DNA from: Bifiguratus adelaidae
Lineage: Eukaryota > Mucoromycota > Endogonomycetes > Endogonales
Direction: 5' to 3'
Length of the DNA: 64,000 nt
Assembly (NCBI GenBank): GCA_002261195.1
Contig: MVBO01000018.1
Coordinates: forward strand, 117,797-181,796
Made by a program: the position numbers and the translations under genes. The notes under the pieces were generated by a model that saw only the letters and a program-made list of their open reading frames with translations, ran no database searches and was not told where the DNA came from. Shown piece by piece: positions 59,134-64,000 of the stretch; the stretch's first letter is position 1, and each line of letters starts with the position of its first letter.

Positions 59134-62008
59134 ATGGCAAGCATGTACTCTTCGCGTAAAAATTCGTTTTCCACCTCGGGGATAGTTCGTCCATACAACG
59201 ACGAGATTGAGTCTACAGGCTCTCTTGCATATGAAACGGAAGATCCTGCAACCAAGAGCAAGTACGAGCTAATGGTGGAGCATCTATATAGCGGATGTCT
59301 TACCAAAAGGTTCTTTAACGCCAACACCGAAATCGGATGCGTTGCATTACGCATGAGCCATGGCAGCAATGTCTTCTTTCCCGCAATAATCGACGAGGTG
59401 TTTCGAGAGTCAATTACCGCCTTCAATGTTGAGGTGAGTGAGACAGACCAATGGATAGAGAAATCCATGTTCATAGTTATGTAGGTTGCTATCAAGATGA
59501 GTTCCAGGATTGTTAGATCCGTCTTTGAAAACCTTCCTTTGGACGCAAGAGATGTCTGCTTACCGGGTGGAATGAAGATACAAGTGCTGGAGAGCCCTCG
59601 CCATCTTTTGCGTGCTCGAAAGCATCAATGGGCGGCCTTTGTTCGTGACGATGAGACACTTATTCTTTGGGGAGACTCCTTCGATAGCATCATAGATGTC
59701 GCCGATATCATGCAAAAGAAGTTGGTACAACTGATCTGGTCAGAAATGCCACGAGCACTCATAGAAGAAGCTGTGGAGACGGAACTTGATTTGGAAAGCC
59801 TAGATAGCAAAAGGCGTCCATACATGTTCATTACGCCGATAGTCACCATTCTGGCCACTATGGCGGTCATCATCCTGCTGGGTAATGGTCTACGTAAGTG
59901 GATGAATGGGTGATTCGACTTGCTTACTTTCCGTGTAGGCGTTCTACTCATGGAATGGTAAATCGATCGGGATTGGACTCGGTTCTTTATCATGGTGACT
60001 TGCCCCATGATTGCTCTCGCTACTCAGGTAAAAGGCATTCAACACATGCACACTTTCTTTGCTAAGCATAACATACATGCAGTTCGTTCCTCAAGCTTTG
60101 CTTGGTTCATTGTTTGCTATGATTGGCCCAATCTGGCAATTGAATGAAAACACAATGTTCTACAGTGGAAAGACGCCTCGCCATCGCCTATCAGATGATA
60201 AGCTTCCGCATATAACTGTCCAGGTCCCCGTGTACAAGGAAAGCCTTAATGGTGTCATTGACCCTACAATTCAATCTATCAAGGCTGCCATTACCACCTA
60301 TGAACTTCAAGGCGGGACCGCTAACATCTTCGTCAACGATGATGGTATGCAGCTTTTGAACGAGCAGGACCGTGACATTCGGATTCAGTACTATCGTAAT
60401 CATTCGATCGGATGGGTATCACGTCCACCTCACGGCCAAAACGGTTTTGTTCGCGCTGGTCGTTTCAAGAAGGCTAGCAACATGAACTTTGCTCTCAACA
60501 TTAGCACAAAGGTGGAGGAAAGATTGAAGTCGTTGCGTGAACCTAGTTGGACCGCCGAAGATGAGGCTATCGGGTACGACAACGTCTTAAGAGCTGTCGT
60601 GAAAGAAGACGGGCGTGCATGGGCGGGAGGAAATATTCGTATTGGTGAACTCATCTTGCTCCTCGATTCGGATTCGCGCGTGCCCGAAGATTGTTTGCTT
60701 GACTCTGCCACTGAAATGGTGCAAAATCCGGAAGTTGCAATCCTCCAGCATTCGTCGGGTGTGATGCTTGTAGTGCACAACTATTGGGAGCATGGCATAG
60801 CTTGGTTCACTCGAATGATTTACAATGGTGAGTTCCCGCCTCTGCCAGTGACCTTAATACATCTCTAATGGCATGTTGGCAACAGCCATTCGCATTACTG
60901 TCGCTGGTGGAGATGGGGCTGCGTTCGTAGGGTACGTCACTAGATCACATACATTAGCTCATACTTATTATTTTTCGCAGACACAATGCGTTTTTGCGTT
61001 GGAAAGCCATTCAAGAGGTTGCTTTCGAAGAAGATGGTGTGCGCAATATATGGTCAGAGAGCCACGTATCCGAAGATTTTGACATGTCGCTTCGGCTTCA
61101 GATGGCTGGTTACATATCCCGATATGCTACCTACAGTAACAATATGTTCCAAGAAGGCGTATCGCTTACTGTATATGATGAAGTTGCTCGGTGGCAAAAG
61201 TATGCTTATGGATGCTCGTGAGTACATCATATTGTTGTTTCACGTATGCTGCCGCTATCTCTAACATTGCGATAGCGAACTGATTTTCCATCCAATCTAC
61301 AAATGGCCATACAAAGGTCCATTAACACCATTGTTCCGCCGCTTTCTCTTCTCCAACATGAAGCTTCACTGCAAGATCGGCATATTGGGCTACGTTGGCT
61401 CTTATTGTATGTGTTGACACTACTTTGTTTCCCTAACTAACTCCGGTGATATAGATGCGATATCATGCTCTATATGGCTTACTCTCTTCGGCTACTTTCT
61501 ATCTGGCTATTGGGCCTATGCGATCGATCAATTCTATGTCACCAACTTCCAAGTACTGGTCACTACTCTCTGTGTCTTCCCGTTCTTTGGCAACATTTCT
61601 CTCGCCATCATTCGCTATCGTCTCGGTGAAATAAGCTTAATCGGTGCATTTTTTGACAACATCAAATGGATCCCATTTTTTGCAATCTTCTTTGGGGGTC
61701 TCTCTTTCCACGTCTCCTTTGCATTGATGGCCCATTTGGTAGGATATAACATGCAATGGGGAGCGACTGCCAAGGAACTGGAAGAATCGAATTTCTTCCT
61801 TGAAGTCCCAAAAGTGATCAAAGGCTACAAGGCTATGTACCTGTTCATGTTCGCCATCATCGCAGGGATGATATATCTGGCATTCTTCGTTCCTCTGGAG
61901 TGGCGCATCACTGAACCCACGGTAGTCATTCCTCTTGCTATCATGATTGGGTCTCATATTCTATTACCTTTGGCACTTAACCCCTTCTTGATGAACTTTA
62001 CCTATTAG
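59134..62008 (+). pseudogene. Large family 2 glycosyltransferase, interrupted by one TAA
   Basis: Multi-exon GT2 (Glyco_trans_2_3 type) of fungal polysaccharide synthases. MASMYSSRKNSFSTSGIVRP begins a soluble N-terminal region; YMFITPIVTILATMAVIILL is the first helix. The catalytic part reads ITVQVPVYKESLNGVIDPTI, IFVNDDGMQLLNEQDRDIRI, GRFKKASNMNFALNIS, LILLLDSDSRVPEDCLLDSA (DxD), VAILQHSSGVMLV and HVSEDFDMSLRLQMAGY, followed by several membrane helices and NPFLMNFTY. In the exon starting at 59939 the frame is RVLLMEW, then TAA at 59959-59961, then IDRDWTRFFIMVTCP, which continues in frame to the next exon. No alternative donor or acceptor removes the stop without breaking the frame. Otherwise intact. 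Confidence 0.78.
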
Positions 62009-63862
62009 TTGCTTATAGACGTACATTTGTTAAATCGTCGCATTCTCGATCATTGAGCAATACAGTTCGAGCTTGAATGTCTGCAACTGCGCAATATAGA
62101 ATCGTTGCAAGTGTACTCCAAGCCCCGTAAACATCCGTAGTCTTGAGGAAATCAGAGACGGCTTGAAAGGACGGTGACAATAACGCGATCGACTCCGCCG
62201 CGACCCGAGCGTGTCCAAGTCTGTTGTTGCATGGCCAGTGCACGTAATACCCAAAATAAGGTTCTTTCTGGTTGGTTGTAAACAATCTCTTTATAGCCTT
62301 TATAGCGCTTGTTGTCGTCCTCGGTGTCTTGGAGTTACCATGACACTTGCTAAGCTCATGTTTATTGGAGATCATTGGCAATCGTTCCAGCCTGAGAGTG
62401 ACAATGAGCCCATACCTTGGTCACAACGGCCAAGAGAGCAGCCAAACCTGCAAGACAGCAGACAAGATTGTTATGGTAATGTTTTCATCCTAAAGATGAA
62501 CACGCTCGCCAATGCGCATTCGCGCTTATACTGATGTTAGCTTGCGAAATCTCTTCCTGACACGTGTTTGAAACGAGATACTGCAATGGCAGTCGCAAGT
62601 GCTGTCTGTGCGGAACCTGATGCGCCAATCCCCTTATAGATTGCCACGCTAAAAATACCATGTGGTCGAGGCCATTCCCGCGAAGGGGGGTCTCTTCAGG
62701 AGAATTAACCCCTGACCTTAAACTACCTGCAAATGTCCTTTGTTATAGCGCCATGGAATGTTGATACTTGATTATCGGATTCGAGAAGCCGTTTGAGAGT
62801 ACCCTAAACATTATACCATCCTGCATTGCAAGCATCTGTATTCCTCGCCCCAAAAATCCGTCAAGCGTTCTTTGGGCACCCTGGCTTCAAACAGCTGCAG
62901 ATCCGATGCGAAGGCAAGCTTGGAACGCATGAAGGACAAGCCGGGCGTAATGCTTTGAATACTGGTGGCCTGTGCATACCGAACACTTTATGGAATCCGT
63001 GCGCAGTTCGAGGTTATACGTCCGGTTGGAGTTATAACCGTGATAGCTTTAGAGTACCCAATGCATAATTGCTTAAAATAGGCACTGCCATCCAAATATA
63101 TCAAGTCAAAGCACGTTGATTGGAGGGCGAGCACTATCCCGAATGCTGTTCCAATGCATTCCCAAGCCATTCAAGCCAAATATCCTAATTATTGTGTGGC
63201 TGGCAGGCGCATCGTCAGTGTTCACCCCCATCAGAACCAATCTGTACTCTTTACGCCGACTCGAACCGCTTGCGACTAACAAATAAGAAATAAGAGGATT
63301 GACCGCATGCTCCTGATGGCGTCGTGGCCACGAAACGGCAAGCCACTATATCCAAAATAGGATATTTTGGCAGACCTTTGCGACCGTGTCCAGAGACGTG
63401 TCAGAAAACGCGAGTGAAATGACGATCCTTTCATCTTAAAACAGGTCAAGGCACGCCTAGCAAACATCAGCGTAAAGTGGAAGGAAAGTAAGTATGTCCA
63501 GCACATTCGGTTATACTCTGATCGCTCGTCGCACATCATGGGCCGACATGTCCAATAAAGGAGATCTGGCGTGCCGATGGCACATGGGCTTTACGAGTTA
63601 CCAGAGATAGGCTTACAAGGCGATCAATTTTTGCAAAATACTGGAGCGCTGGTGGAACCGGTAAGAGTCTGAAGATTTCACATCAACGTTATCGGCGCCA
63701 AAAATGTTGAAGCTTGAAAGAAATATTTTATGGATCGACCGGATTGACACACTATCGTACGAGTTGTACAACGCCGGTTTTTGGACACGGATGCTATATC
63801 TACGGTGCTGTCACTCTTCTTCAATCCCGTTCATGTTGCTTTGTGGTTGTGGAGGGGCGAGA
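62009..63862. other. 1.85-kb intergenic region, no supported gene
   Basis: A 122-codon minus ORF (62013-62381) lies just downstream of the GT2 stop and has no recognisable family. An imperfect-loop hairpin with a 7-bp stem (63012-63018 with 63033-63039) is present. Nothing else stands out. Confidence 0.35.
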
Positions 63863-64000
63863 ATGATGCGCTTATTTTATGCGCTAGTAGTACTAGCGCT
63901 GTGGTGCCTGCCAACAAGGGCAGATATTACAGACACCACAACAGCAAGTGGAGGCAACATGCGCTATTCTTATTTCCCGAATGCCGGGTTGGATCCTTCC
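63863..64000 (+). CDS. N-terminus of a secreted protein (cut by window end)
   Basis: 46 codons are open to the window edge. MMRLFYALVVLALWCLPTRA is a classic signal peptide with cleavage expected after TRA. The mature start DITDTTTASGGNMRYSYFPN ends NAGLDPS at the edge. Too little is present to name a family. It continues the trend of secreted or cell-surface genes in the right half. Confidence 0.6.
   Translation, partial: MMRLFYALVVLALWCLPTRADITDTTTASGGNMRYSYFPNAGLDPS

Noticed and set aside
59894-60082. Rescue of the GT2 stop by an intron starting at TGGTAAAT
   Set aside because: That donor is phase 2 and no acceptor restores the FVPQALLG frame; the conserved IDRDWTRFF segment would also be lost.
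41559-63862. Transposons, LTRs or CRISPR arrays in the gene-poor half
   Set aside because: No transposase or reverse-transcriptase motif, no long terminal repeats and no regularly spaced repeats were seen by eye; CRISPR is not expected in a fungus.

Overview
The window is nuclear DNA of a filamentous or yeast-like fungus. The genes carry many short introns of about 45-70 bp with GT(A/G)AGT-type donors. The products are eukaryotic (epsilon-COP, mitochondrial Hsp70, RNA polymerase III subunit, SMN, proteasome Rpn13). The right half is rich in fungal cell-wall enzymes (GH81, GH71, GH16, chitin-synthase-like GT2). The mix fits Dikarya and looks more like a compact basidiomycete than an ascomycete, but that placement is inference and no species is claimed.

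Left half (1-32.4 kb): a dense housekeeping block with spacers often under 120 bp. In order: the 3' end of an unidentified gene, coatomer epsilon subunit, DAHP synthase, a tight head-to-tail trio on the minus strand (NDUFA9 complex I subunit, an unidentified helical-repeat protein, Pol III subunit RPC11), vacuolar alkaline phosphatase, a GNAT acetyltransferase, a 63-residue SERF protein, an SMN homologue, a bestrophin-like channel, a Gly/Ser-rich secreted protein, Rpn13, two endosomal genes 30 bp apart (PXA-domain protein and VPS9-domain Rab GEF), cytosolic SHMT and a complete COP1-type RING-coiled coil-WD40 ubiquitin ligase. Then comes a run of genes linked to mitochondria: MIX23, a small membrane protein, a bacterial-type Dps ferritin with a likely presequence, and mitochondrial Hsp70. 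Three short promoter regions carry perfect TGACGTCA sites.

Right half (32.4-64 kb): gene density falls, spacers reach 1-2.5 kb, and the content becomes accessory: a Jen1-type carboxylate transporter, a secreted GH81 beta-1,3-glucanase with a fascin-like C-terminal domain, an intronless GH89 alpha-N-acetylglucosaminidase, a GH71 alpha-1,3-glucanase pseudogene, a Gre2-type reductase pseudogene, an intronless quinone-oxidoreductase-like MDR enzyme, a CPA2 cation/H+ antiporter, an intact chitin-synthase-like GT2, a GH16 enzyme broken by one in-frame TAG, a second GT2 broken by one in-frame TAA, and the start of a secreted protein at the right edge.

The right half reads as a subtelomere-like cell-wall and nutrient locus with genes at different stages of decay. 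The most interesting single items are the mitochondrially targeted Dps, the fungal COP1, and the two otherwise intact cell-wall enzymes each carrying exactly one nonsense codon. All splicing was inferred by eye from frame and consensus; no RNA data or database search was available.
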